Position numbers and translations under genes: made by a program
Notes under the pieces: generated by a model
The model's database searches: none
Seen by the model: only the letters and a program-made list of their open reading frames with translations
What the model was told of the DNA's origin: nothing
NCBI RefSeq assembly: GCF_947497935.1
Contig: NZ_CANMIO010000007.1
Coordinates: 204,319 to 268,318, forward strand
From: an uncultured Shewanella sp.
Lineage (GTDB): Bacteria; Pseudomonadota; Gammaproteobacteria; Enterobacterales; Shewanellaceae
Reading direction: 5' to 3'
DNA: 64,000 bases
Shown: in pieces, positions 1 through 9,161 of the stretch
Numbering within the stretch: position 1 is the stretch's first letter
Layout of the letters: each line of letters begins with the position of its first letter

Positions 1-111
1 GCACTTGATAAGTTAGACGCTGGTGCTGAAATGGTACAGATTTATTCTGGATTTATTTATCAGGGGCCGAAGTTAATAAAAGATATCGTAGAAGCATACC
101 GAATTAAATAA
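1..111 (+). CDS. pyrD: Dihydroorotate dehydrogenase (quinone), C-terminal end only
   Basis: The first 36 codons before a TAA are open from the window edge and encode a tail with the [16 protein letters not shown] stretch. In class 2 PyrD this region contributes to the FMN phosphate site near the end of the barrel. PyrD oxidises dihydroorotate to orotate in pyrimidine synthesis and passes electrons to quinone at the inner membrane. Identification rests on this short tail plus context: zapC follows pyrD in E. coli as it does here. The rest of the gene lies upstream of the window. Confidence 0.85.
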   Translation, partial: ALDKLDAGAEMVQIYSGFIYQGPKLIKDIVEAYRIK

Positions 112-119
112 GCCCTAAC

Positions 120-142
120 GATCTAAACTTGTTATTTAGATC
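120..142. repeat. 8-bp inverted repeat GATCTAAA/TTTAGATC
   Basis: Arms at 120-127 and 135-142 are perfect complements around a 7-nt loop just after the pyrD stop. Both arms carry a GATC (Dam) site. No T run follows directly, so this is not itself a standard terminator. It is the first half of a GATC-rich block that runs to 182. Confidence 0.6.
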
Positions 143-146
143 ATTA

Positions 147-190
147 AACGATCATTAGGATCTTAATAGGATCGTAATGATCGTTTTTAT
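147..190 (+). terminator. Rho-independent terminator after pyrD, GATC-rich
   Basis: An 11-bp perfect stem AACGATCATTA (147-157) / TAATGATCGTT (175-185) is followed by a run of T. The 17-nt loop holds two further GATC sites. The position, 36 bases after the pyrD stop, fits termination of pyrD. The stem is AT-rich, so its strength is uncertain. Confidence 0.7.
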
Positions 191-226
191 TTAATAATTT
201 TAATATCATATCGAATAAAATTTATT

Positions 227-255
227 TTGATATTGATGAAATAATCATCTATTAT
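227..255 (+). promoter_or_regulatory. Sigma-70 type promoter for zapC
   Basis: A -35 like TTGATA (227-232) and a -10 TATTAT (250-255) are separated by exactly 17 bp, about 30 bases before the zapC start. The spacing and location are what is expected of a housekeeping promoter. Confidence 0.6.
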
Positions 256-284
256 CGGTTTGTATCTAAATAAAGGTAAACGTT

Positions 285-824
285 ATGTTATTAATGCCAA
301 AAAGGGATTGGCAGTGGGGATATAGTGAAACGCATGGAGTTTTAAGCGTTTCATTAGGGGATGACATGGAGTTTTTGTCACCTTATAAATTAAAGTCCCT
401 AATACCAGATGCCAAAGACACAATGGAGTTTAGTGTAGAACACGCTAAGTTTTATATAGACTTGGTTGATCGTTTATCAAAAACACTTTCCTTGAACGAT
501 GCGTTAATAGTTCAAATCGCATTAAATGCGACTGCCGCTCATTTTTTATTAAAACCTCAGATGCCCAAATCATGGTTTTTCCATACTTCTCATCAATGCG
601 TTTATAGTGAGGTCGGAAAACTATTTCAATTGACGACAAATGAGCACACTGTCCTTGCAATGGTGATAGAGTCGGGCTTACAAGCATCCTTAGTCATGAT
701 TATGTCTGCAGAATGCCGATTAACTGATTCAAAAAAACTGGGGCAGTTTGAAACGATAAAAGTGATGCATGACAGGTTAGCACCACTCTCAACACAGACC
801 CAGCAGCAGATCCATGCTGCATAA
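285..824 (+). CDS. zapC: Cell division protein ZapC
   Basis: ZapC is a cytoplasmic Z-ring-associated protein that promotes bundling of FtsZ filaments. The 179-residue product matches the family length (about 180). It carries the diagnostic LKPQMPKSW block near residue 91, an N-terminal DWQW matching the NWRW of E. coli ZapC, and a C-terminal I-K-V-M-H-D-R-L stretch like I-K-I-M-N-D-R-L in E. coli. The ATG at 285 gives an N terminus colinear with E. coli and is preceded by AAAGG. Its place after pyrD is conserved. In E. coli ycbX separates it from rlmL; no ycbX is seen here. Confidence 0.92.
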   Translation: MLLMPKRDWQWGYSETHGVLSVSLGDDMEFLSPYKLKSLIPDAKDTMEFSVEHAKFYIDLVDRLSKTLSLNDALIVQIALNATAAHFLLKPQMPKSWFFHTSHQCVYSEVGKLFQLTTNEHTVLAMVIESGLQASLVMIMSAECRLTDSKKLGQFETIKVMHDRLAPLSTQTQQQIHAA

Positions 825-878
825 AATTTGAGTTTATAAAACCCTGGTAGACCTTGTTGTCTAAACAATGCTTCTTAG

Positions 879-927
879 AACATGTTTAACCTTCCGATAT
901 AAATATATTTATAAGGCTGAACATGTT
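879..927. repeat. Imperfect dyad with AACATGTT ends and an AT-only palindrome
   Basis: AACATGTT occurs at 879-886 and again at 920-927. Each is self-complementary, so the two also pair with each other. Inside them are CCTT/AAGG arms and a 16-bp all-AT palindrome at 898-913. It lies 55 bases after zapC and could act as a terminator or a protein site. There is no T tract. Confidence 0.4.
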
Positions 928-1549
928 TAGCACTCGTTGTTCACTCAATTTTTGTATATCTATCCCGTAATTAATTCGCTATACCTGTCACTCATCTCTA
1001 TCAATAAACACACTTTTGATAAAGTGATTCATAACTTAACTGTAGAAATCCATTACAACAGTTTATTGGTGGGTAGCGTCTTGCTCGTTAATATCATCTA
1101 GTAGAAGAGCCTTTTTAACAAAATAAAAAGGTACCAGTATTATACCAATCAGTATAAAGAGTTAGTCTGAGCGATTTAAGATAAGGTAATTAACCGCTCC
1201 GTATCAACTGAATTCACTCAGTCTTGAATTAATGACCTTCACTGCACCTGAGCTATAGGAATGTAGGAAATGTCTTCTGTATGTCGGGATTAACCATGCT
1301 GTTCGTAACGTGTAAAGAGCATAGTCAAAACTGGGGGGGATCGTTAGCATAGCAAGTGCTATCACTTGTCTTAAATAGGAGTATGTTGCGACCTATTTCT
1401 GTATTGAACTAATTCATAACCGAATAACTATTCCTTCATCCATTCGGCTTGATTGAGTTTGCTGCAAATGCCTTGAGTAGATTGTATTTTGTATTAATTG
1501 CAATTATGTCGCACCTTAAAAATTAAGGCACGACACTAGTATAAAATGG
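928..1549. other. Gene-free stretch between zapC and the cyclophilin gene
   Basis: About 620 bases hold no ORF that I can support on either strand. They contain a TTATAC/GTATAA inverted repeat (1140-1145 and 1152-1157, 6-nt spacer) and a small CAAGTG/CACTTG hairpin (1353-1368). Nothing looks like a decayed known gene. E. coli carries ycbX downstream of zapC, but I see no recognisable remnant of it here. Confidence 0.5.
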
Positions 1550-2155
1550 TTAATTGACTGCACAGCTAGTTTCTGTGAGTGAGTTAATAACGATTTCTAC
1601 TTTTGGAACATCATTACTATTTGTATCGACGATGCTTATCTGATCCACTATGTCCATACCTTGTAACACCTTGCCAAAAACAGCGTAGCCAAAGTTAGTG
1701 TCTGTTGAATCTAGTTGCGGGTTATCTAAGACATTGATGAAAAACTGAGTGGTTGCAGAATCTGGTGCATTCGTTCGAGCCATGGCAATTGTACCGCGTT
1801 CATTACTAATCCCAACATCTGCCTCATTAACGATGGGGTCGTTAGCGGGCTTGTGTACTAAGCCACTCGTAAAGCCTCCACCTTGTATTACGAAGTTATT
1901 GATAGTGCGATGAAATATAGTTCCAGTGTAGAAGCTGTCATCTGCATAACTTTTAAAGTTTTCACCTGTAATTGGCATATTGGTCAAGTCGATTGCTAGT
2001 GTTATATCACCCATAGTCGTCGACATCAGGTAGCATATATCAGCTTGTAATTCCGGTGCTTGAATAGGAGGTTGGGTTATTTCACTATTGTCTGCATCGC
2101 TGCCACCACAAGCGCTCAAAGTGATACAGAGTAGGAGAGGGGTTGCTTTATTCAT
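1550..2155 (-). CDS. Peptidyl-prolyl cis-trans isomerase, cyclophilin type, lipoprotein
   Basis: A 201-residue cyclophilin that would catalyse proline cis-trans isomerisation in the cell envelope. The N terminus is a lipoprotein signal with the lipobox LSAC (Cys16), followed by GGSDAD. The cyclophilin core shows the family landmarks FHRTINNFVIQGG, then RGTIAMAR and TQFFIN, close to those of PpiA/PpiB. The distal sorting rule cannot be read with certainty; the residue after Cys is Gly, which usually permits export to the outer membrane. It stands alone between zapC and rlmKL, with its own upstream region, and may have replaced the ycbX position of E. coli. Confidence 0.88.
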   Translation of the reverse strand: MNKATPLLLCITLSACGGSDADNSEITQPPIQAPELQADICYLMSTTMGDITLAIDLTNMPITGENFKSYADDSFYTGTIFHRTINNFVIQGGGFTSGLVHKPANDPIVNEADVGISNERGTIAMARTNAPDSATTQFFINVLDNPQLDSTDTNFGYAVFGKVLQGMDIVDQISIVDTNSNDVPKVEIVINSLTETSCAVN

Positions 2156-2457
2156 TTTGTTCTCACAGTTATAGCGTTAACAAGAATGTTGTTAACCGCG
2201 TGTGTTTTTATGTTTTTATTATGTTGCCGGGCAATTTTAACGTTTTATAACAGTGGAGCAATAAGGCAGTGGCAATGGATACAAACTGATGCAGGTTTAG
2301 GTAGGATTTTTTCGATAGCTGTTAAATGTTGTTAAGTTGAAGCCGCGCATTGAAACTTGATGGAATGTTGCGTGTTCTAAAGGTTCGTCATACTTCTTAA
2401 TGAAAGAAGTGGCAGCGACTTTCGTACGATTTCTACGGAACTAGCTTTATAAAAACT

Positions 2458-2492
2458 TGAGCCCGATGAGCGGGTAAACTACTCCATCCTAG
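2458..2492 (-). pseudogene. Decayed 5'-half copy of tRNA-fMet
   Basis: Bases 2461-2490 match 2651-2680 inside the intact tRNA-fMet at 23 of 30 positions with no gap, an offset of 190 bases. The match covers the 5' part of the gene: D-arm and 5' anticodon stem, with the acceptor 5' strand degraded. The anticodon loop and the 3' half are missing. It lies downstream of the tRNA terminator on the same strand. Probably a relic of a tandem duplication. Confidence 0.6.
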
Positions 2493-2549
2493 CCTGAATT
2501 TAATTAGCTATTGGTGCTATCAAGGAACCAGAGTGCAAAATTCCGGCAC

Positions 2550-2570
2550 AAAAAAACCAGCTTTCGCTGG
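2550..2570 (-). terminator. Terminator of tRNA-fMet
   Basis: On the minus strand CCAGC-GAAA-GCTGG is followed by seven T. The GNRA-type loop and T tract make this a strong rho-independent terminator, 37 bases after the tRNA. Confidence 0.85.
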
Positions 2571-2606
2571 CCTACATAACACTGATTTTCATTGATTCGT
2601 AAAAAA

Positions 2607-2683
<77 letters not shown>

Positions 2684-2752
2684 TCCGATTTTGCATCTCC
2701 GAAAACACTACAACTTAAGGTAAAGTCTGTGCCTGTCCCGAAGAGGTGGCGA

Positions 2753-2781
2753 ACTATAGCGATGGCTTACAGACATTGCAA
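2753..2781 (-). promoter_or_regulatory. Promoter of tRNA-fMet
   Basis: Read on the minus strand, TTGCAA (2776-2781) and TATAGT (2753-2758) are 17 bp apart. Transcription would start near 2746, leaving a leader of about 60 nt before the tRNA. Confidence 0.7.
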
Positions 2782-2913
2782 GAAACTTTTATTATTAATT
2801 GTTTAGGTGCCTGTTTATTGCACGCTTATCAATTTGTTGGTACTTAAATCTCTATTACTGGTTTTTAATTAAGCTTAAACCAATAACTTTTATCTTTTGC
2901 TGCCGCTAGCAGG

Positions 2914-2919
2914 TATAAT
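2914..2919 (+). promoter_or_regulatory. Perfect -10 box TATAAT upstream of rlmKL
   Basis: A consensus TATAAT sits 34 bases before the chosen rlmKL ATG. No convincing -35 hexamer is present at the right distance, so promoter assignment is tentative. Confidence 0.4.
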
Positions 2920-2952
2920 GTCTAACTAATTTTTACTGTGTGTCGACTATCA

Positions 2953-5088
2953 ATGTTAAATTTTTTTGCTGCAGCTCCACGGGGCTATGAATACGCGTTA
3001 TCACTTGAGCTTGCCGAGCTAGGCGCTTCTGAAATTAAAGAAAGTGTTGCCGGGGTCTATTTTTCTGCTCCGTTGGAGCTTGGATATCGTATAACGCTGT
3101 GGTCGCGTTTAGCGAGCAGAATCATTTTTGTCATTTATAAAGGACCTTGTGAGTCTCCCGAGCAACTGTATAACGCTGCCTATGGTATTGACTGGCAAAT
3201 GCAGTTCTCAAATCGCAGTACTTTTAGCATCGATTTCCATGGTTTGGGTGGTTTTATCAAAAACACTCAATTTGGTGCGCTAAAAATTAAAGATGCGATT
3301 GTTGACCGTTTTCGTGATGACGACTTTAGCCGTCCAAACGTAGAAAGAGTGGATGCAGATTTTAGAATCGATGCACACTTTAGACGTGGTGAGATCACTA
3401 TCGGTTTTAATTTCTCCGGTCCAGCGCTGCATAAGCGTGGATATCGCTCTACAACGGGTGAGGCGCCACTAAAAGAAAACTTAGCTGCAAACATGCTTGT
3501 TCGAAGTGGTTGGCAGGCAGATAAAGTTGATTTACTTGACCCTTTCTGTGGTAGTGGCACTATTTTGATTGAAGCGGCCATGATGGCTTGTGATATCGCG
3601 CCTGGTATTCACCGTGAACGCTTTGGTTTTGACCATTGGCTACCGCATAACAAGAAAGTATGGCAAGAGCTATTAAATGAAGCTCAAGCCCGTGCATCGA
3701 TTGGTAAAACCCGTTGTGAAATTAAGTTCTTTGGCTCAGACATTGACTCTCGCTTAGTTGCGCTAGCAAAGCGTAATGCTGAAAATGCAGGCGTACTTGA
3801 GTTGATCGATTTCAGTGTTGGCAATGCATTAACTATTGATGTGCCAGTAGAGTCAGGCTTCTTGATCTCTAACCCGCCATACGGCGAGCGCCTAGGTAAC
3901 GTTACTTCGTTACTGCAATTGTATTACCAGTTAGGTGACAAGTTTAAGGCTGAGTTCGGCGGTTGGAGCATTGCTATTTTAAATAGTGATGTTGAACTGC
4001 TGTCTGCATTAAAGCTAAAAGCTGACAAGCAGATGAAGATGAATAACGGCGCCCTTGAATGTGCGTTTAATCTTTATACGGTTCATGCTGAAAATACACG
4101 TCGCGTCGATCCTGCGAATATTAAAATTGAAGGAGATGTCAGTGATATTGCCGTGCCGTTTGCTAACCGTATTAAAAAGAACTTTAAGCAGTTAGAAAAG
4201 TGGGCTAAGAAAGAGGGTATCGATAGTTACCGACTATATGATGCGGACTTACCTGAATACAATGTGGCCGTTGATAAGTATTTAGACTATGTGGTTATTC
4301 AAGAATACTCAGCGCCATCACAAATACCAGAAGCTGTGACTAAGCGTCGTCTTACAGACGTTCTAATCTCTTTACCTAGTGCAATTGGCATCGATCCTAA
4401 CCATATTATTTTGAAAACCCGTGAACGAAAGAAGGGTACCAATCAGTATGAGAAGTTAGTTGCCAATAAACTTGAACTTATCACCACAGAATATGGTGCT
4501 AAGTTCAAATTAAACCTTAAAGAATACTTAGATACTGGACTGTTCCTTGATCACCGTTTAACGCGTAAGCTTGTTGGTGAAAAATCTAAAGGTCGCAGTG
4601 TTTGTAACTTGTTCTCTTATACTGGTTCAGCATCAGTACATGCGGCATTAGGTGGGGCGACTTCAGTAACAACTGTCGACATGTCAAATACTTACATAGA
4701 TTGGGCAAAAGAAAACTTTGCACTAAACGGCTTAAATAGTGATAAGTACCAGTTCGTCCAAGCTAACTGCCTGCAGTGGATGAAACGAACTCACGATAGA
4801 TTTGACCTGATTTTCATCGATCCACCGACTTTCTCGAACTCAAAGCGTATGGAAGACTCGTTTGACGTGCAGCGCGATCACGTCGCTATGTTGACTGATG
4901 TGTTCAAGTTGCTTAATCCTAGTGGAGAAATCATCTTCTCTAACAATAAACGTAAGTTTAAGATGGAAATTGCAGATTTAGAAGCGCTAGGTATGTCGGT
5001 TAAAAACATCGATAACCAAACATTGCCGCTGGATTACAAGCGTAATCCACACATCCATAATACTTGGTTAATCACCCATGCAGGCTAA
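2953..5088 (+). CDS. rlmL: Bifunctional 23S rRNA methyltransferase RlmKL (m2G2445 and m7G2069)
   Basis: A fused enzyme that methylates 23S rRNA at G2445 (N2) and G2069 (N7). Order of domains: ferredoxin-like/THUMP (about 1-155), the RlmL methyltransferase with SAM motif DPFCGSGT (from about residue 196) and catalytic NPPY (about 307), then the RlmK methyltransferase with [10 protein letters not shown] and [10 protein letters not shown] (about 623). I chose the ATG at 2953, giving [11 protein letters not shown], because this matches the usual N terminus; an upstream in-frame GTG at 2938 has no ribosome binding site. It overlaps the next gene by 11 bp and starts a co-directional run with the glutaredoxin-like gene and uup. 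Confidence 0.95.
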   Translation: MLNFFAAAPRGYEYALSLELAELGASEIKESVAGVYFSAPLELGYRITLWSRLASRIIFVIYKGPCESPEQLYNAAYGIDWQMQFSNRSTFSIDFHGLGGFIKNTQFGALKIKDAIVDRFRDDDFSRPNVERVDADFRIDAHFRRGEITIGFNFSGPALHKRGYRSTTGEAPLKENLAANMLVRSGWQADKVDLLDPFCGSGTILIEAAMMACDIAPGIHRERFGFDHWLPHNKKVWQELLNEAQARASIGKTRCEIKFFGSDIDSRLVALAKRNAENAGVLELIDFSVGNALTIDVPVESGFLISNPPYGERLGNVTSLLQLYYQLGDKFKAEFGGWSIAILNSDVELLSALKLKADKQMKMNNGALECAFNLYTVHAENTRRVDPANIKIEGDVSDIAVPFANRIKKNFKQLEKWAKKEGIDSYRLYDADLPEYNVAVDKYLDYVVIQEYSAPSQIPEAVTKRRLTDVLISLPSAIGIDPNHIILKTRERKKGTNQYEKLVANKLELITTEYGAKFKLNLKEYLDTGLFLDHRLTRKLVGEKSKGRSVCNLFSYTGSASVHAALGGATSVTTVDMSNTYIDWAKENFALNGLNSDKYQFVQANCLQWMKRTHDRFDLIFIDPPTFSNSKRMEDSFDVQRDHVAMLTDVFKLLNPSGEIIFSNNKRKFKMEIADLEALGMSVKNIDNQTLPLDYKRNPHIHNTWLITHAG

Positions 5089-5314
5089 CGCCTCGGTTAT
5101 TTTATATCACACAGATGCGTGTCATCTGTGTGAGTTAGCAGCTGAGTTACTCATACAGAGTGGTATCAAATATGATGCCTTGGATATCTGTGATGATGAA
5201 AACTTAGCTGAACAATATGGCATTCGAATTCCGGTCGTCAAAATTGTCGACAGTCAAAGTGAACTTAATTGGCCGTTTGATCTCGAAGCATTAGAAGAAT
5301 TTTTAGGAGCGTAA
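5078..5314 (+). CDS. Glutaredoxin-like protein (DUF836 family)
   Basis: A 78-residue thioredoxin-fold protein with a CHLC redox motif at residues 16-19 and the cis-proline region IRIPVV typical of glutaredoxins. The length and the motif fit the DUF836 glutaredoxin-like family. The exact substrate is unknown. It is translationally coupled to rlmKL (11-bp overlap) and ends one base before uup starts, so the three are almost certainly cotranscribed. Confidence 0.85.
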   Translation: MQANASVILYHTDACHLCELAAELLIQSGIKYDALDICDDENLAEQYGIRIPVVKIVDSQSELNWPFDLEALEEFLGA

Positions 5315-5315
5315 G

Positions 5316-7235
5316 TTGAGTCTTGTACGTATTAATAACGGCTCTTTAGCCTATGGCTATACCCCATTATTACAAAATGCTGATTTTACCATTGAACCCG
5401 GTGAACGAGTCTGTATCGTTGGTCGTAATGGTGCTGGTAAGTCTAGCTTAATGAAAGTCTTAAGTGGTGACGTGTTACTTGATGAAGGTGAGTTTAACAT
5501 CGCTACCGACGTTAAAGTGAGCCGATTACAGCAGGATCCACCAAAGGCTGAGCAGGGCACTGTGTATGCGTATATTGCAGCGGGACTCAAAGAGGTGGGT
5601 GAAAAGCTGGAACGTTATCATCAGCTTTCTCACGATATAGGCACGGCTTCTCCTGATGAGATGGAGCGCATGCTTAAGCAGATGGAGCGTTTGCAAGAAG
5701 ATATTGACCACCTCAATGGCTGGCAGTTAGACAATCGCATTAATCAAAACTGTGAGCTACTCGGCCTCGATGCCGATGCGCCTTTGTCTGAACTATCGGG
5801 TGGTTGGCAACGTAAAGTGGCTTTGGCGCGTTCTTTAGTTAGCGATCCCGATCTTCTGCTACTTGATGAGCCTACCAACCATTTAGATATCGACACAATT
5901 GAGTGGTTAGAACAATTTCTATTGAGTTACCGCGGCGCTATCGTGTTTGTCAGTCACGACCGTGGTTTTATTCAGCGCATGGCGACTCGAATCGTTGATT
6001 TAGACCGTGGTGTGGTGACATCTTGGCCGGGTAACTATCAAGCTTACCTAGATGGTAAAGCGGAATGGCTTCGTGTTGAAGCCGAGCAAAACGCTCACTT
6101 CGATAAGAAGCTCGCCGAGGAAGAAGCTTGGATCCGTCAAGGCGTAAAAGCTCGACGTACTCGTAACGAAGGCCGCGTACGTGCGCTTAAAGACTTACGT
6201 GTAGAGCGTATGGCGCGTCTTAATCGCCAAGGTGGCGCCAAGATGGCTGTTGCCGATACTGAGCGTTCGGGTAAGTTAGTGTTTGACATTGAAAACCTTG
6301 AGTACAATTTACCAGAGAAGAACTTAGTTAAGAACTTTAGTTCTACGGTAATGCGTGGTGATCGTATCGCACTGATTGGTCCTAATGGCTGCGGTAAATC
6401 GACTCTTGTCAAATTGTTGATTGGTCAGTTAGAAGCGCAGTCTGGTAGCGTAAAAGTGGGTACAAAACTTGAAATCGCCTACTTTGACCAATATCGTGAA
6501 GCGCTAGATCCAGAAAAGACGGTTGAAGATAACGTTGGCGAAGGTAAGAAAACGGTAACCATCAACGGTCAAGATCGCCATATCTTGAGTTATTTACAGG
6601 ACTTTTTGTTTTCTCCAATGCGCGCTAGAACGCCGGTGAAGGCATTGTCTGGTGGTGAGAAGAACCGTCTGTTGTTAGCACGCTTATTATTAAGACCTGC
6701 AAACCTGATTATTCTCGATGAGCCAACTAACGATCTTGATATTGAGACCCTAGAGTTGTTAGAGTCACTGCTTGCAGATTACAAAGGTACGCTATTGCTA
6801 GTGAGCCACGACCGTGCATTTATCGACAATACAGTGACCAGTAGTTGGTGGTTTACCGGCAATGGTGGCTGGAGTGAGTATGTGGGTGGTTACGAGGATG
6901 CCGTTTCTCAAGGGGCAAGATTTTACTCTGAGGAACCTCAAGCCGCAAACGCTGTCCAAGCTCCGGTGAGTGAACCTGTTGCTGTTAAACCGAATGTAGT
7001 CAAGAAAGCCGAGAAAAAACTTTCGTACAAATTGCAACGTGAGTTAGAGTCTTTACCGGCCTTAATGGAACAGTTAGAGCAAGATATCGAAGCATTGCAA
7101 ACTGTTGTTAGCTCACCAGAGTTTTATGCTCAGGAGCAAAAAATAGTGAATGAAAACTTGAAAGCATTGTCCGATAAGGAAAGTCAGCTTGAAAGTTGCT
7201 TTGAGCGATGGGAAGAGCTCGAATCATTGAAGTAA
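5316..7235 (+). CDS. uup: ABC-F ATPase Uup
   Basis: Uup is a cytoplasmic ABC-F protein linked to ribosome function and to suppression of transposon precise excision. Two ATPase cassettes are visible: Walker A GRNGAGKS (36-43) and GPNGCGKS (about 355-362), signatures LSGGWQRKVALAR and LSGGEKNRLLLAR, and Walker B followed by DEPTNHLD and DEPTNDLD. The linker between the cassettes is basic and helical, and the last 75 residues form the Uup-type C-terminal coiled coil. The start is TTG at 5316, supported by AGGAG at 5305-5309 with six bases of spacing. At 639 residues it has the usual length. Confidence 0.95.
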   Translation: MSLVRINNGSLAYGYTPLLQNADFTIEPGERVCIVGRNGAGKSSLMKVLSGDVLLDEGEFNIATDVKVSRLQQDPPKAEQGTVYAYIAAGLKEVGEKLERYHQLSHDIGTASPDEMERMLKQMERLQEDIDHLNGWQLDNRINQNCELLGLDADAPLSELSGGWQRKVALARSLVSDPDLLLLDEPTNHLDIDTIEWLEQFLLSYRGAIVFVSHDRGFIQRMATRIVDLDRGVVTSWPGNYQAYLDGKAEWLRVEAEQNAHFDKKLAEEEAWIRQGVKARRTRNEGRVRALKDLRVERMARLNRQGGAKMAVADTERSGKLVFDIENLEYNLPEKNLVKNFSSTVMRGDRIALIGPNGCGKSTLVKLLIGQLEAQSGSVKVGTKLEIAYFDQYREALDPEKTVEDNVGEGKKTVTINGQDRHILSYLQDFLFSPMRARTPVKALSGGEKNRLLLARLLLRPANLIILDEPTNDLDIETLELLESLLADYKGTLLLVSHDRAFIDNTVTSSWWFTGNGGWSEYVGGYEDAVSQGARFYSEEPQAANAVQAPVSEPVAVKPNVVKKAEKKLSYKLQRELESLPALMEQLEQDIEALQTVVSSPEFYAQEQKIVNENLKALSDKESQLESCFERWEELESLK

Positions 7236-7264
7236 GCTAAAAATAAGAAATAGGAAGCGAGTTA

Positions 7265-9136
7265 ATGAAGTTTAAGTTGGATAAAACCCTATCATTAGTA
7301 GCCGTTGGTGTATTAAGCGTACTTCAAGGTGTGCAAGCCGCACCTGTTTATGAAATTATAAACATCGACTTAGATACTTATAATTTAAATGGCACCATTG
7401 ACAATACCCGTAACGGTTATGGTATGGCCGTTAACGCTAATAATGAGGCGGTTGGTGCTGCTAAAGGTAAAAAGAAGCTCACTGTGTCAGAAGATGATGA
7501 TGGTATCATCGACATTGAAGATGGGGTCGCAGATTTCGAAACAATTAACTTCTCGGTTAATCTTCCTATCATAGCTAACAACTTCACTTTTAATTCTGTG
7601 GGTAATGAGTGGATGCCAGCTTTTGAAAGCGTTAATGGCACCACTGCGCCAACGTTTCCTGAAGATGAATCGACGGTCAATTCTGTTGATACCTTTTTTT
7701 ATGATATCAATGACGCTGGCTTAAAAGTGGGGGCAATGACGGCACTTCAGCAGACGGTTGATTACGATGGCAGCAGTGATACTCAAGAGTTTTGGTATTA
7801 CCGAGAATATGAGCAGCGTGGCTTCGTTAAGTCTGGCACCGATACCGAAATCCCATTAAAGCCACCTTATACTGAGTATATCTATAAGGAAGGTGAGTCA
7901 AGTGAACAGACTATTAACGTCGGTGGTTTTTCTAGTGCCTCGGCCGTTAATACGAGTGGTTTAGTCACTGGTTATGCCAGTATTGATATCAGTGATAACA
8001 GCGCCAATATCGTAAAATCCTGTGTTGACAACGACAGCGACACTGCACCACAAGAGATCTGTATTCAGGCTGCTCAGTTCCCAAATCAGTATGGCTTTAG
8101 CGATATTCAGTACCAGATCCGTGGCTATGTTTGGCAATATGAAGCGGGAAATGACACTCCTACAGCGACTATGTTGCCGTTAGGGCTAGAAGTGACTAAT
8201 GATAGCGTTTACAGCGCTCAGGGCCTTGGGCTTAACGATGATGGTGTCGTAGCGGGTCGCTCTTATGTTTATCGCAAAGGCGATAAAGATAGATTGTACT
8301 ACGATGCGGCCTATTGGAAAAAAGAGCTAGGTGAAAACGGGGTTGAAGAATATAAATATCACTGGGTGGATGTTGATAGAGCAAAAGATGTCTATTCATC
8401 CATTGCTTATGATATCAACGATAATGGTATCTTAGTCGGTAGTTATAATAAGTACATCGATGGTTACCGACGTGACAAATTCTTCTACTTCGATACGAAC
8501 AATCCAGAAACAGCGCTTGTTACACCAAACGATTTCTATGGCGGGATTTCTGACTTAAGTAGCCGTGGTCGTGATATCAATAACCAAGGACAGGTTGTGG
8601 GTTATATTGAAACAACCCATGATAAAGAGAAACCACGTCCCAAAGCGGCTTTCTTGTATGATCTACCATCAAATGAGTTCAATAACGTTAATGATTTGCT
8701 AACTTGTGAGTCTAAAGGTTATAAGCAAAATGCTGAGGGACAATGGGAGCGTAATTTAGTCGAAGTTCAAGATGGTTCGGGTAAAACGTTAACTTACAAG
8801 AGTGAGATCCTCGTTGTCGAGGGTAACAGTATCAATGAAGATGGTACGATTGTGGGTACAGCCTTTATTCGTAAGCCTTCATACAAATTTGATGATGATG
8901 GAAATATCGTCATTGGTGATAATGGTTTACCATTCTTCGAACTCAACGGTTATGGGGAGCCTGTAACATCATTCTTGCCACGTATGGTCGTACTACAGCC
9001 GAGCACTTCTGGAGCAGAAGCTTGTACCGTCATCGATGATGATGGCAGTAACGACAACTATGAGCGTAAAGGTGCTGCAAGTTTTGCATGGTTGTTAGCT
9101 TTGCCTTTGCTCTGGTTTAGACGCCGAGTTAAGTAA
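7265..9136 (+). CDS. DUF3466 family exported protein with C-terminal sorting-like tail
   Basis: A 623-residue acidic protein of unknown function. It has a signal peptide ending about VQAAP (residue 26) and repeated short motifs such as YDINDNG, LGLNDDGVVAGR, DINNQGQVVGY and SINEDGTIVGT, a beta-propeller-like repeat typical of DUF3466 and related families. The C terminus is a Gly-Ala-Ala-Ser segment, a hydrophobic stretch (WLLALPLLWF) and RRR, resembling the GlyGly-CTERM signal processed by rhombosortase, although the canonical GG is not present. AGGAAG precedes the ATG. It lies 29 bases after uup and is followed by a terminator. A surface or secreted location is inferred. Confidence 0.8.
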   Translation: MKFKLDKTLSLVAVGVLSVLQGVQAAPVYEIINIDLDTYNLNGTIDNTRNGYGMAVNANNEAVGAAKGKKKLTVSEDDDGIIDIEDGVADFETINFSVNLPIIANNFTFNSVGNEWMPAFESVNGTTAPTFPEDESTVNSVDTFFYDINDAGLKVGAMTALQQTVDYDGSSDTQEFWYYREYEQRGFVKSGTDTEIPLKPPYTEYIYKEGESSEQTINVGGFSSASAVNTSGLVTGYASIDISDNSANIVKSCVDNDSDTAPQEICIQAAQFPNQYGFSDIQYQIRGYVWQYEAGNDTPTATMLPLGLEVTNDSVYSAQGLGLNDDGVVAGRSYVYRKGDKDRLYYDAAYWKKELGENGVEEYKYHWVDVDRAKDVYSSIAYDINDNGILVGSYNKYIDGYRRDKFFYFDTNNPETALVTPNDFYGGISDLSSRGRDINNQGQVVGYIETTHDKEKPRPKAAFLYDLPSNEFNNVNDLLTCESKGYKQNAEGQWERNLVEVQDGSGKTLTYKSEILVVEGNSINEDGTIVGTAFIRKPSYKFDDDGNIVIGDNGLPFFELNGYGEPVTSFLPRMVVLQPSTSGAEACTVIDDDGSNDNYERKGAASFAWLLALPLLWFRRRVK

Positions 9137-9161
9137 ATTTATCCATGATGTAAAAGAATTG

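Noticed and set aside
4436..4456. TACCAATCAGTAT inside rlmKL, similar to the palindrome at 1140-1157
   Set aside because: It is a partial, non-palindromic match within a conserved coding sequence and is explained by the codons.
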